Shown here: positions 1 to 11,870 of the stretch, piece after piece
Position numbering within the stretch: the stretch's first letter is position 1
Layout of the letters: every line of letters begins with the position of its first letter
Source: Pegea sp. RAD2-039
Taxonomy: Eukaryota > Chordata > Thaliacea > Salpida > Salpidae
Assembly: GCA_034620365.1 (NCBI GenBank)
Contig: JAQGEQ010000366.1
Location: 1-64,000 of the forward strand
Reading direction: 5' to 3'
Length of the DNA: 64,000 bases
Notes under the pieces: model-generated
The model's database searches: none
Told to the model about the DNA's origin: nothing
The model's input: the letters and a program-made list of their open reading frames with translations, nothing else
Translations under genes and position numbers: made by a program

Positions 1-1511
1 ACTTTAAAAAAATTGTTTTTTTAATATTTTGTATCTTTAGCAGGTTTTTATATCACAATAAAAACATAAAAATGTTTAAAAATGTTTAAAAAGTTATCTG
101 ATTATGCAATCAATTAATTTTATTCATTTCAAATTTTCTGCAATATTTTTAAAAATTTCTAAAAATTCTTTAAAATATTCTTTTCAGACTTTAAAAAAAA
201 CTTTAAATTTTTAAAACAGATTTTTTTACAATTTTTTAAACGTTTTTTAATTAATTTTTTGAACAGAAAAGTTGTTATTTTGAGGAATATCTTGAAAGTG
301 TTTATTTGTTGTAAAATATAAACTCCTTTCTCAAATAAATTTGAATATTTATTTATTTTGTAGCAAAATTGTTCAGTTAATTTTTACAATTAATCAAAAC
401 TAAATGAAATTTTGAAAAAAATTAATTATTAAAAAATAACTTTGAAACATTTTTTTAGAACTTGTACTTTATTAAGTTTTAAAATATTTATTGAATAATA
501 ATTAGATAATATCTTTTATTACTTTTAAAATCATTTAATAAAAATTCATATTTTTTTCTTGAAATTATCAAAATATCCGTTTATTTAAAACAGATAAAAA
601 TATTATTATTTTCATTCATTGTTTTTATAAAATTCAAAATATGTTTAAATTATTATATATATCCTCCAAATGAAAACTAAAAAACATTTTATGGTATTTC
701 TTTGAAATTTATTTAAATCTATTTCTAATTTTATTTAATATTATTAATTTATCATTTCTTTTTAATTTTAAAAGTTTAATATTTTTTGATTTAGTTTATT
801 TTTGTTTAATAGAATTATCGTTGTATTATCTGTATAAATTATTAAAAGTTCTATTGCATTTTAAAGTTATTGTTTTAAAGTTAAATATTTTCTAAAACTA
901 AAAACTAAAAAACGTTTAATTAACGAACAGTCTTTTAGAAATTTTTTAAAACTTTTCAAATTTTGTGAAATGTTATTTGAAATTTAAAACTTTTTAAAAC
1001 TTAAATTTATAAAAATTGAAACAATAAAATTATAAGAGAGTCGACCTCATGAACTTTTAGAATTTGAAAAAAAAGCTGTTTTGATCAAATTTTTTCCTTT
1101 TGCAACAATTTTTAAGCAAAATAGATTTTGTAAGTCAGATGTAAAGATAATTGAATTAAAAAACTTTAATTTGCACTAAGTGCAAACATTAAGGAAATTT
1201 TTAAGTAATTATAAACAGAATTGTTAGTTAGTTAGAAATTTCTAGTTATTTTAAGTTTTATTTAAAAGTTGTAATTTCTATCTCAGTACAAAGTACTAAA
1301 AGCTTTATTTTATAAACTATAAACAAAATGTTTTATTTATATAAATATAGAAATGCATTTTTATTTTCAAACTTTTTGCTTCTATTTATTTAAAAGTTTT
1401 TTAAAAGCATTTTAAAGTCTGACAATTCAGCAGAATTTTTTTAGGATTAATTTTTGTCAAGTCTTTTTTTAAACAGATTTTTTTACAAAACGTTTATTAC
1501 AATCAAACCAA
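1..1511. other. AT-rich sequence upstream of the protocadherin, no gene seen
   Basis: Very AT-rich sequence with many short A and T runs. I found no open frame with splice sites or family similarity. It should contain the promoter and 5' UTR of the protocadherin whose first coding exon starts at 1512, but I could not place a transcription start. Confidence 0.4.
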
Positions 1512-4500
1512 ATGGTATTAGTAAAGGCATTGATCATTGTCTTAGTCTCTTCCTTAATATCAGGAAAAGAAATCCCAACGTTTAAGGCAAGCGTTAAAGA
1601 AAACTCTAGGATTTGTGAGTTGAATTTTTCAAAATTTTTTATTTTCAATTCTTGTTTTTTTTGTGTTACCAAATTAATATTTTTAAAATGAATATTTATC
1701 TGGTGACACAAAAAAGCATGAAATGTTTTTTATGAGCAGTTTTATTTTAACAGCGCTTTTCTTAAAGTTTTTTAATATTGAAGATGAAATATGAGATGTT
1801 ATTTCATCATAAAAATGTTATTGTTGTTTTTTAGTGTTTATCTATCCATAAAACAAAACATATTTTGTTGTTTTTTAGTGTTTATCTTTTATTTTTTCAA
1901 AATTCAATAAAATGTAGATTTAGAAAAGTTATTTCTAAAACTACTTTTTGACAATTTTATTAGTCTTTTTGACAATTAAATTTAAAAATCCTAATAAAGT
2001 AATTAAAGTGTCTTGTTTTAATTATTTGATTTAAAAAATTGTATCTGGAAACACTAAAAGTTGCTTTGTCATCATTAAATAGATGGAAATATGATATCGG
2101 TTTCTAGTATTTCAGCATCTTGTTGACCTTTTAACTCTAATAGTTCTCATTGAAAACATTGGGTTGTTTTCTGCTTCGTTTGAAGTTTTCAATCGAATGT
2201 CACGTGTTACATCTTTTGCTTTCTATATTTTTGACTTCATAATATATTTTAGAATGTGTGTTAGCGAGAGGTGCTTTTTTTTAGGCACCCTCCTTCGCAT
2301 TTAAATACTATTTTTTGTACTTTTAAAATTAGAATAAAAAAATGTTGCTAAAATTTGTTTTTTGTTAGATTTTTTGACTTTTTGAAATTTATGAAAAAAT
2401 GTTTGGAAACACTGTTTTTATTCATGAAATTAACTTTATGAGAATGTGTGTTAGCGAGAGGTGCTCTTTTTAGGCGCCTTCCTTTGCGTTTATTGAAATA
2501 AATACATTAAATTTATGTTTCCTTACAAAGCTAACTAATCCAGAATTTTGAAATTTATGAAAAAATGTTTGGAAACACTTTTTTTATTCATGAAATTAAC
2601 TTTAAAAAAATTTCAAAATGAATTTTTTGCCACAAACACGAAACTGAAAAATAAAATTTCTAATTTTTTAGTCTCAACTGTGGTTCAATTATCAGCCTTT
2701 GAAATTGATGACGTCAAAAACGCGACTTTTTTCAAAATTATTACCCGGAAGTTAGTGACAGACTCAAAGGAAGTGATTAAGAAGAAAGGATGGTTCAACA
2801 TTGATGCTGTTGGGGACATATCGCCTAAAAAATGGATTGATCGGGAATCTTTGTGTCAAGCTGAAACGACGAAAATGTCTTCACAAAAATGTCAGATCGA
2901 ATTATTGGTGGGTTTCCAAATATTTTTTTTAAATTTAAAATTTTTTGATTTTTTTAATAAAATTATTTTTCCGACGAAATTAATTTTTTTAGTTTTTGGT
3001 TTTATAAATATTTATATAAAATAATGATAATTTTATAAATATTTATAAAAGTATAAAAATATTTTTATTTAAATTTTAATAATATTTTTTTAATTAAAAA
3101 CCGTTTATTTAATAAATTGCAAAATACAAATTTTTTTTATTTAATTACTTTCTTAAATTGCAAAATAATTTCTGATGTAATTTTTTATGTTTAAAAATAA
3201 ATAATTTATTTCAAAAATAATCAAAATTTCGAACGTTTTCATCAAAATCTTTTAAAAAAATGAAAAAAATTAACATTCTCTGTAATTGTTCACTGTTATA
3301 TGCTTTGAGGACTACTGAAATACCATGTGTTACATCTTTTACTTTCTATATTTCTAACTTAATAGATGTTATTTGTGAGAATGTGTGTTAGCGAGAGATG
3401 CTCTCTTCAGGCACCCTCCTTCGCATTTATTGAAATAAATGTAATCTTTGAAAGGTTAAATACAAAAACGTTTATTTAATCATAAATCCCGCTTTTCTAA
3501 GAATCCAGATTCGATCTGTAAATGATTTGATGTTTCAAAAAAAACTTAGATAAATTTTTAAACAATTTTTTGAAGACATTCAATAGATTTATTTAAAACT
3601 TAACACTAAACGGCGCCAGTAATAATTTGTTGGTTTTTATTCGATATATTTTATATTTGTTAATTATATAAAGTTTAATGAAAGTTTACAAAATAATTTT
3701 TTTTAATTATTATTAATTATTATTATTATTATTATTATTTAAATTTCATAAATTAATAGATCTTGGTTTCGAGTTTGAAATTACTGTTATATGCTTAGAG
3801 GACTACTGAAATGCCACGTGTTACATCTTTTACTTTCTATATTTTTGACTAAATATATGTTATTCGTGAGAATGTGTGTTAGTGAGAGGTGCTCTCTTCA
3901 GGCACCCTCCTTCGCATTTATTGAAATAAATAAACAAATTATCATATTTATATATCATATATATTATATATATATTTAAAATATCTATTTTCTACAAGAG
4001 TTGTCAAACGCGACCTGTGAATCATGAAAATATTTAGAATATATTATAGGAGCACCCTCCTGCACATTTATTGAAATAAGTTAAAGAAATAATGAATTTA
4101 TAAAACTTATTTATAAATAAATAATAATTTACAAAAAAATTACAAAATTTAAAAAAATGTTTGAAATCTCTTAAGGATCATCAAGACACAAATTTAAATA
4201 TTTTATTTTAAGTCTTAAAAAGTCTAAATTTTTTTCAATTTTACAAAAATCCATAAATTTTTTTCAATTTTACAAAAATCCATAAATTTTTTTGATCAGA
4301 TTTCGTATGGAACAAACAAATCAGAGAATCAGATGAATCTAATCTTATCAATTGAAGATCAGAATGATAATTCACCTTGGTTTTGTTCGGATTGTGTCAT
4401 CGCATTCAACATCCCGGACATATGGAAAGTGGGTGATCGAAAAAGCGTTAAAAAGTTGAAAGCTCATGATCAAGATGTTGGTTAGTTGATCTTCTTCTAA

Positions 4501-7500
4501 AAAAATTGAGATTTATTTGAAAAATGAAGCCTTCTGATTGGCTGTTCAACAATTTCTACTTTTTAAATCACTTTTAAAGTAAACTCATCATCAAGACACA
4601 AATTTATTTTTTAATGAATTTTATCATTTTTAAAGTTTAACAACCTAGCAACCAAGCTAGCAACTTAACAAGCAAGTTAGTAACCTAGCAACCAAGTTAG
4701 TAACCTAACAACTAAGTTGGTAACCTAGCAACCAAGTTATTAAAGTAGCAACCAAGTTAGTAACCTAGTAACCGATGTAGTAACTTAACAACCTAGCAAC
4801 CAAGCTATTAACGTAGCAACCAATAGTAACCTAGCAACTAAGCTAGTAACCTAGCAACCAAGCTAGTAACCTAGTAACCAAGTTAATAACCTAGCAATCA
4901 AGCTAGCAACTTAGTAACCAAGTTGGTAACCTAGCAACTAAGCTAGTAACGTAGCAACCAATGTAGCAACTTAACAACTTAACAAGCAAGTTATTAGCCT
5001 AGCAACCAAGCTAGTAACCTAGCAACCAAGCTAGTAACCTAGCAACCAAGCTAGCAACCTAACAACCAAGCTATTAACCTAGCAACATTTATTTTAAGAA
5101 ATGAAAAAAATTTGCAACCTTCTGATTGGCTGTTTAATAATTTCTACTTATCATTATTTTCTACTTATTTCTATCATCAAGACACAAATTTATAGATTTT
5201 TTTATATTTTAATAATTTGATTTTCAAAACTTTTAATTCTAAATTTATTTATTTTTTTATTGAAAAACTTTTTTCAGTTTCAACTTAAAACCGAAGAAAT
5301 TCGATGAAATAAATATTTAAAAATATTTCTAGTTTACAAAAAATCACAAATATTTATAAATTTTACAAAAAAAAAAATTTTGAAATAAAAAATTTTGAAA
5401 ATAAAAAATTTTGAAATAAAAAATTTTGAAATAAAAATTTTGAAAATAAAAAAATTGAAAATTTTTAGGATTGAATTCAAAGATGACTTACGAGATCTCG
5501 AAGAACAATTATTTCGACATCCAAGATGACTCATCTAACATCCCAATGTTGATGTTAAAAAAAGAAATCAGTGAGTTTAAGGACACACATCTTCAAATTT
5601 AAAAGATTTAATCTTTCAGATCAACATCAAATCATTGAATTTAAGATAAGAGCAATTGACCGTGGGACACTAAAACTTAAAAGTGTCTGGCAAGATGTAG
5701 TTGCCAATGTTGTTGGAACTGAGATTGAAACTCAATTTTCAAAGATTAATAATCAAAGTTTGTCGATTTATTTTTACTTGTGCCAAATTCTACAGCTTTT
5801 AATCAAGTTAGTAACCTAGCAACCAAGTTAGTAACCTAGCAACCAAGTTAGTAACCTAGCAACCAAGTTATTAAAGTAGCAACCAAGTTAGTAACCTAGC
5901 AACCAAGTTATTAAAGTAGCAACCAAGTTAGTAACCTAGCAACCAAACTAGTTACCTAGCAACCAAGTTAGTTACCTAGCAACCAAACTAGTTACCTAGC
6001 AACCAATAGTAACCTATCAACCAAGTTAGTAACCTAGCAACCAAGTTAGTAACCTAGCAACCAATAGTAACCTAGCAACCAATAGTAACCTAGCAACTAA
6101 GCTAGTAACCTAGCAACCAAGCTAGTAACCTAGCAACCAAGCTAGTAACCTAGCAACCAAGTTATTAAAGTAGCAACCAAGTTTAAAACCTATCAACCAA
6201 GCTAGCAAGTTAACCATCAAGTTAACAACCTAGCAACCAAGCTAGTAACCTAGCAACCAACCTAGCAACTTAACAACTAAGTTAGCAATTTAGGAACGCA
6301 GCTAACAACCAAGGTAACAAGTTAAACATCAAGTTTATACAAGTAGAAAAATAAGAATATTTCTTAATTAAGAATAAAACTGTATAAGACGAGAAGTTTG
6401 TACAAATCAAGGTGCTACAAGTAGATTATTTTCTGGTTTACAAAATTTAGTTCAAGGTCTTTTTTCTGTAACTAATTAGTGGTTGAAGGTGCTGAGGACT
6501 ATTTATACAAATTTAAATATATTTTTTATTCAGTTTGTGTTCCTGAATCTGATAAAGGGTTCAAGATTGGGACCTTAAAGTATCCTCAACTAGATGAAGG
6601 AAGTGATAATAAAATGGTTTATAAAATCGTTGCATCAAATCAACCAATTCGAATTGATCTTAATAATGATCTAATCCTTGATGCTGGAGTCGATAGAGAA
6701 GATGTCGATCGGATCAAATTTCAAATTCAAACTTGTCAACCGATTCAAATTCGCAGGTTTCGGAATTTTTTGATTTTTTTGACTCAAGCTTTGTAAGATT
6801 CTTTCAAAGAATCATAAATGATTTATTGATGCAGAAAACAGCTCTTAAAACTCTTAAAACAAAATAAGAAAAAAATCAAATAATTATTTAATTTAATCAA
6901 TATAAAAAATATAAATTATAAATATAATCAGATTAAAAATATAAAACTTTAGTTGTTAAAACCTAAGAATAAAAAGTTTTGAGAAATTGTTTACTTTTAA
7001 AAGATGTAGAAAATTGTTTATTTACTTTTTTACATTTAATATTTATAAAGTTTTATTTTTACGACATTCGTAAATGTTTTTAGTTGTTTGCTGAAAATAC
7101 AAAATTGTTTATAGAAACCATCACAGCAAGAAAATATTTATTTTAAAATAAATCACTTGCTTCTAGCAGCTTGACATGTAAAAACTCCTCGACCACCAAG
7201 TCAATAATAGCTTGTCTTACAAACTAATTTTGTGTTTGGTGGTTGAAGGTGCTGAAGACTCACTTGCTTCTAACACCTTGACTTGTAAAAACTCCTCGAC
7301 CACCGACACCAAGTCAATAATAACTCGTCTTACAAACAAATCTTGTGCTTGGTGGTCGAAGGTGCTGAGGACTCACCTGCTTCTAGCACCTTAACTTGTA
7401 AAAACTCCTCGACCAACAACACCAAGTCAATAATAACTTGTCTTACAAACAAATCTTGTGTTTGGTTGTTGAAGTTGCTGAAGACTCACTTGCTTCTAGC

Positions 7501-10500
7501 ACCTTGACTTGTAAAAACTCCTCGACCAACAACACCAAGTCAATAATAACTTGTCTTACAAACAAATCTTGTGCTTGGTGGTTGAAAGTGCTGAAGACTC
7601 ACTTGCTTCTAGCACCTTGTTTTGTAAAAACTCCTCGACTAACAACACCAAGTCAATAATAACTTGTCTTACAAACAAATCTTGTGTTTGGTTGTTGAAG
7701 GTGCTGAAGACTCACTTGCTTCTAGCACCCTGACTTGTAAAAACTCCTCAACCAACATCAAGTCAATAATAATTTGTCTTACAAACAAATCTAGTGTTTG
7801 GTGGTTGAAAGTGCTGAAGACTCACTTGCTTCTAGCACCTTGTTTTGTAAAAACTCCTCGACTAACAACACCAAGTCAATAATAACTTGTCTTACAAACA
7901 AATCTTGTGTTTGGTTGTTGAAGGTGCTGAAGACTCACTTGCTTCTAGCAGCTTGACTTGTAAAAACTCCTCGACCAACAACACCAAGTCAATAATAACT
8001 TGTCTTACAAACAAATCTTGTGTTTGGTAGTTGAAGGTGCTGAAGACTCACTTGCTTCTAGCACCTTGACTTGTAAAAACTCCTCGACCAACAACACCAA
8101 GTCAATAATAACTTGTCTTACAAACAAATCTTGTGTTTGGTGGTTGAAGGTGCTGAAGACTCACTTGCTTCTAGCAGCTTGACTTGTAAAAACTCCTCGA
8201 CTAACAACACCAAGTCAATAATAACTTGTCTTACAAACAAATCTAGTGTTTGGTGGTTGAAAGTGCTGAAGACTCACTTGCTTCTAGCACCCTGACTTAT
8301 ATAAACTCCTCGACCAACAACACCAAGTCAATAATAACTTGTCTTACAAACAAATCTTGTGTTTGGTAGTTGAAGGTGCTGAAGACTCACTTGCTTCTAG
8401 CACCTTGTTTTGTAAAAACTCCTCGACCACCAACACCAAGTCAATGATAACTTGTCTTACAAACAAATCTTGTGTTTGGTAGTTGAAGGTGCTGAAGACT
8501 CACTTGCTTCTAGCACCTTGACTTGTAAAAACTCCTCGACCAACAACACCAAGTCAATAATAACTTGTCTTACAAACAAATCTAGTGTTTGGTGGTTGAA
8601 GGTGCTGAAGACTCACTTGCTTCTAGCACCTTGACTTGTAAAAACTCCTCGACTAACAACACCAAGTCAATAATAACTTGTCTTACAAACAAATCTTGTG
8701 TTTGATGGTTGAAGGTGCTGAAGACTCACTTGCTTCTAGCACCTTGACTTGTAAAAACTCCTCGACCAACAACACCAAGTCAATAATAACTTGTCTTACA
8801 AACAAATCTAGTGTTTGGTGGTTGAAGGTGCTGAAGACTCACTTGCTTCTAGCACCTTGACTTGTAAAAACTCCTCGACTAACAACACCAAGTCAATAAT
8901 AACTTGTCTTACAAACAAATCTTGTGTTTGGTGGTTGAAGGTGCTGAAGACTCACTTGCTTCTAGCACCTTGACTTGTAAAAACTCCTCGACCACCATCA
9001 CCAAGTCAGCTGCTTCTAGAAATATTTAAATCTAAATTTATAAAAGTTATTTTCTTTCTAAAAATTCAATTTCTAACAAATCTAAACTGATGACGTCATC
9101 ATTTCTCATCTAGTGACGTCATCACTATTCTACATTAATATAAATAATTAAACTTCATATTATTAGATGCTTAACTACATCATATGACGTCATCGTCGCT
9201 GACGTCAACGATAACTCTCCGATATTTGATACAAAACATCTTCATATATCAATGCATGGGGCCAAAGTTGGGGACCTAATCACGACTGTCCACGCCGTGG
9301 ACAGGGACTCTTTGAATCAGCCAGCTTGGACCATTAATAAGGTTTTAAAATTTTGGGGCTTTTTTGAATAAAAGCCAAAATTGTCTTTTTTAGTTAAAAT
9401 TTTTTTTCACCAAATTTTGAATATTCATAAATTGATCACGTGACTTTATCATCAACAGTTTCAGAATGAAGTGGAAACGTCGCGATATGGTGACGTCACT
9501 TATAAAATCGTGCCAGAAAACAGCAAATTTCGGATTGGGGAAAAAACCGGGGAGATTTTTTTGAATGAATTTTTCGATTTTAATGATTTAGAAATCCAAC
9601 TATCTGTAGTAGCATCTGACGGGGGATTCCCCAGTAGAAATGATACTATGGTGGTTAGCGTATATGCAAATAAGCAGCAAAGAAGCTGGACAATTTTAAA
9701 CAAGTCGAATATCGCTGTTATTGTTGTCGCTTCAATCTTTGTTGTTTTGTTGATCGGAGTTTTTCTTTTCCTAATTTGGCGAAAAGTAAATTATTTTATC
9801 TGAATGACGAATTTTTAAAAATCAATTTTGTTTTTAAGAGTTTGAAAACTTCTAAAGACTCGACTACGAGTTCATCAAGCTCTCAGAGTGTCTCACAGAT
9901 CAGGTGATTTTAAATTGATATTAAAATGAGGTTTTGGTCGAGGAGTTTTTACATTTTAAGGTGCTACATTGATTCAAACTTCTTTATATAATTTCATTTA
10001 TTAAATTATTTCAAATTATTTTGTAATAAAAATAAAAGATTTTTTCAATTAAAATCGAATTTTTATGTTAATTAATATTTGATGACGTAATTGATGACGT
10101 AATCAAATATGTTCTTGTCTGAAAGTCCAATAAAACTCGTTTGAATTGAAGTCCTCAGCACCTTAACTCGTAAAAACTCCTCATATTTGTGTCTTTTGTG
10201 TCTTGTTGATATTTTTGAAGATTTAAATGAACTCTAATTCATCAACTACATCAATATCACACAAATTTGTTAGTAAAGATCGCTTTTGTGTGTAGAAGAC
10301 TCTTACTTTTTTAGTTTTTACCAAAAAAATCACAAAAAGTTAAAATAATTTTTGATAATTTTTTAGTGAAACTAAATCAGAAGAAGAAAAAAAAGAAGAT
10401 GAAGAAGTGAGTTTGTAAATATTTCAATTGTAGCTTTGAATTAACTAAATAATAACTAATTTAAACTATTATCAATTATATAATAATACTTAATATTAAA

Positions 10501-11245
10501 CTAATTGTTTTAATTACTAATATTAAAAAATTTTAACAAATATTAACTAGCGTTAACTAGTGGTGAATTTCTACAAATATATTTAGTTATCATCGTTAAC
10601 TTAAATGTTTAATAATTTTTTGTTCTTATATATTATTAGATATTATTTATTTTATTTCAAATCTAGAAATATTTTTATTGTGATGCTAATTTAATGATTT
10701 TATTTTTCTAGAATGTCAACAACACCATGAAACAAGTCTTATATAAAAGTAATAAATTATTAAATTTTCTTTTAATAAATAAACGAGTTGTTTATTAGGT
10801 CCACAACACTTTTCAACAAATCGTTTAGATTATGGACAAAACCCTCAATGCTGGTCACCAGCTTTATCAGTGGCTTCAACTCATCATCAAAATCGAAGTA
10901 AATTTTTTTCTTCATTTAAAAAAATTTTTCAAAAAAAATAATTTTTTATCAAATTTATAATTTATTAAATTAATATTTTATCAAATTTATAATTTATTAA
11001 ATTAATATTTTATTATTAAAAAATCGCAAATTTTTTTAGTGATACCCAGAGACCTATCCTATGCTACCTTGCCCTGTTTCAAGGACAATAATGGTCCACA
11101 CTCAGTGGTCAGTTACCAGCCCCCTTATCAACCATATTCTCAAGTGTATCAGACCTTCAATCCTCAATATATCAACTATCAAACTTCTCGACGTAATGAC
11201 GTCATAAGCCCATCGGATTCGAGCTTTCATATGACGTCATTTTAA
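1512..11245 (+). CDS. Protocadherin-like single-pass adhesion protein, 13 coding exons, about 643 aa
   Basis: Hand-built exons: 1512-1614, 2672-2907, 4300-4480, 5469-5570, 5620-5757, 6534-6756, 9167-9341, 9459-9785, 9839-9903, 10367-10406, 10712-10748, 10799-10897, 11040-11245. All introns are GT-AG and the phases close to 644 codons with TAA. Exon 1 encodes a signal peptide (MVLVKALIIVLVSSLISG). About four cadherin repeats follow. Visible calcium-linker motifs are DQNDNSPWF (exon 3) and ADVNDNSPIF (exon 7), and DRE-type motifs occur as IDRESLC and VDRED. The boundary between repeats 2 and 3 lacks a DxNDN motif. A membrane helix lies near residues 471-493 (NIAVIVVASIFVVLLIGVFL), followed by a cytoplasmic tail of about 150 residues with a Ser-rich and a Glu/Lys-rich stretch. 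Cadherins mediate calcium-dependent cell adhesion. Four repeats is short for a protocadherin (usually six or more). Family call is firm; small tail exons are less certain. Confidence 0.8.
2199..2308 (+). mobile_element. LINE 3' tail fragment in protocadherin intron 1
   Basis: Carries the family signature GTGTGTTAGCGAGAGGTGC and the closing GGCACCCTCC of a short hairpin. It is the same 3' tail seen after the LINE open frame near 42.1 kb. The 5' end is truncated and the tail is degenerate (CATTTAAATAC). Confidence 0.65.
2381..2604 (+). mobile_element. LINE tail insertion flanked by 58 bp direct repeats
   Basis: A LINE 3' end with the AATAAATA tail starts at about 2439. It is flanked by two near-identical direct repeats, 2381-2438 and 2547-2604, differing mainly by one G/T. 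The right copy lies just upstream of the acceptor of protocadherin exon 2 at 2672. An ATG-started frame at 2548 reads from the right repeat into exon 2, but it reads intron sequence there and is not the gene start. Confidence 0.6.
3275..3441 (+). mobile_element. LINE 3' tail fragment
   Basis: About 165 bp matching the 3' UTR at 42145-42283 (shared block AATACCATGTGTTACATC). It ends with the GGCACC hairpin arm and CATTTATTGAAATAAATG. It lies in protocadherin intron 2. Confidence 0.7.
3783..3932 (+). mobile_element. LINE 3' tail fragment
   Basis: Second copy of the same tail in intron 2, with GAGGTGCTCTCTTCAGGCACC forming a stem of GGTGC and GCACC, ending in AATAAATAAAC. The short frame beginning at 3791 is a by-product of this repeat. 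A partial third tail (GCACCCTCCTGCACATTTA) follows near 4050-4080. Confidence 0.7.
4639..5086 (+). repeat. 20 bp minisatellite (GTAACCTAGCAACCAAGCTA type) in protocadherin intron 3
   Basis: Imperfect tandem repeats of about 20 bp, with many copies carrying ACCTAGCAACCAAG. Each well-kept unit contains GTAACC-T-AGCAAC, which fits the RFX X-box consensus GTNRCC-N0-3-RGYAAC. The array lies wholly inside the intron between exons 3 and 4. Confidence 0.9.
5801..6340 (+). repeat. 20 bp minisatellite, second array, protocadherin intron 5
   Basis: Same unit family as the array at 4639-5086, starting about 45 bases after the donor at 5757/5758. The same repeat has therefore expanded separately in two introns of one gene. 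The end decays into AACATCAAGTT-type units. Confidence 0.9.
7153..9008 (+). repeat. 113 bp tandem array in protocadherin intron 6
   Basis: About 16 head-to-tail units of 113 bp, seen as a steady 113-base spacing of CTTGTCTTACAAAC (e.g. 7438, 7551, 7664; 8000, 8113). Each unit holds an inverted repeat, GGTGCT...AGCACC. The repeated 60-codon frames (MSYKQ...) overlap from unit to unit and are products of the repeat, not a protein. Single monomer-like pieces lie elsewhere (9936, 10149, 12643, 31782). Confidence 0.9.
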
Positions 11246-11291
11246 ATATCAAATTTTTTTTGTTCGATTTTTTCGAACTTTTTCTGAAAAT

Positions 11292-11315
11292 AATAAAATT
11301 TTGTTGTAAAATAAA
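11292..11315 (+). promoter_or_regulatory. Candidate poly(A) signals of the protocadherin
   Basis: AATAAA occurs at 11292 and again at 11310, about 50-70 bases after the TAA at 11243-11245. In AT-rich sequence this motif is weak evidence alone; position is the main support. Confidence 0.45.
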
Positions 11316-11786
11316 AGCATAATAATTTTATATTTATTATTTTATAAACTTTATTAAATTATTTTATCGTTTTTTAAAAAGTTTAAAAAACACTTTCAAC
11401 AAATTTAGAGAAATTTTAAAACATGTTAAAATTTATTTCTTCTTTAAATAAATATTTCAACTTTATAACCAAATTTATCATTTATTTTTATTTTTAAAAG
11501 TTTTTAATCCGATAATAATTTAAAATAAATAAATAAAATATATTTATAAAGGTTTTCTTTATAAAATTATCGATTAAATTTTTGTATGTTATCAATATTT
11601 ACATAAACTCAAACTTTTTGTGTTTATTTTATAATAACTTGTATTTAAAATAAAACATTTTACAAATTAAGAAATATTTCTAAAATAAACTTTTAAAATA
11701 ACTTGTTGAAATTTATTAAATAAACATTTTAAGTTTTTTGCTTTTTAATATTATTTTTAATAAATAATTTTTGCCACTAAGCGTAG

Positions 11787-11870
11787 CCTTCGATAGCTCA
11801 GTTGGTAGAGCGGTGGACTGTAGCGTTCGTTGAAATCCATAGGTCGCTGGTTCGAATCCGGCTCGAAGGA
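11787..11870 (+). tRNA. tRNA-Tyr (GTA anticodon) with 11-nt intron
   Basis: 84 nt. The acceptor arms CCTTCGA and TCGAAGG pair and are followed by discriminator A. The A box is TAGCTCAGTTGG and the B box GGTTCGAATCC. The anticodon GTA is at 11820-11822, flanked by the stem GTGGA/TCCAT. The inserted CGTTCGTTGAA at 11824-11834 sits one base 3' of the anticodon, the normal place for a nuclear tRNA intron; eukaryotic tRNA-Tyr genes usually have one. A T-rich Pol III stop follows. An identical copy lies at 40510. Confidence 0.97.

Noticed and set aside
2548-2671. N-terminal part of the frame starting at 2548 as the protocadherin start
   Set aside because: It reads a LINE-flanking repeat and a T-rich acceptor tract. 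The signal-peptide exon at 1512-1614 joins 2672 in phase and restores a cadherin fold.
7212-8860. Repeated 60-residue proteins beginning MSYKQ
   Set aside because: Each is one reading of the 113 bp repeat, overlapping the next. The array lies inside a protocadherin intron.
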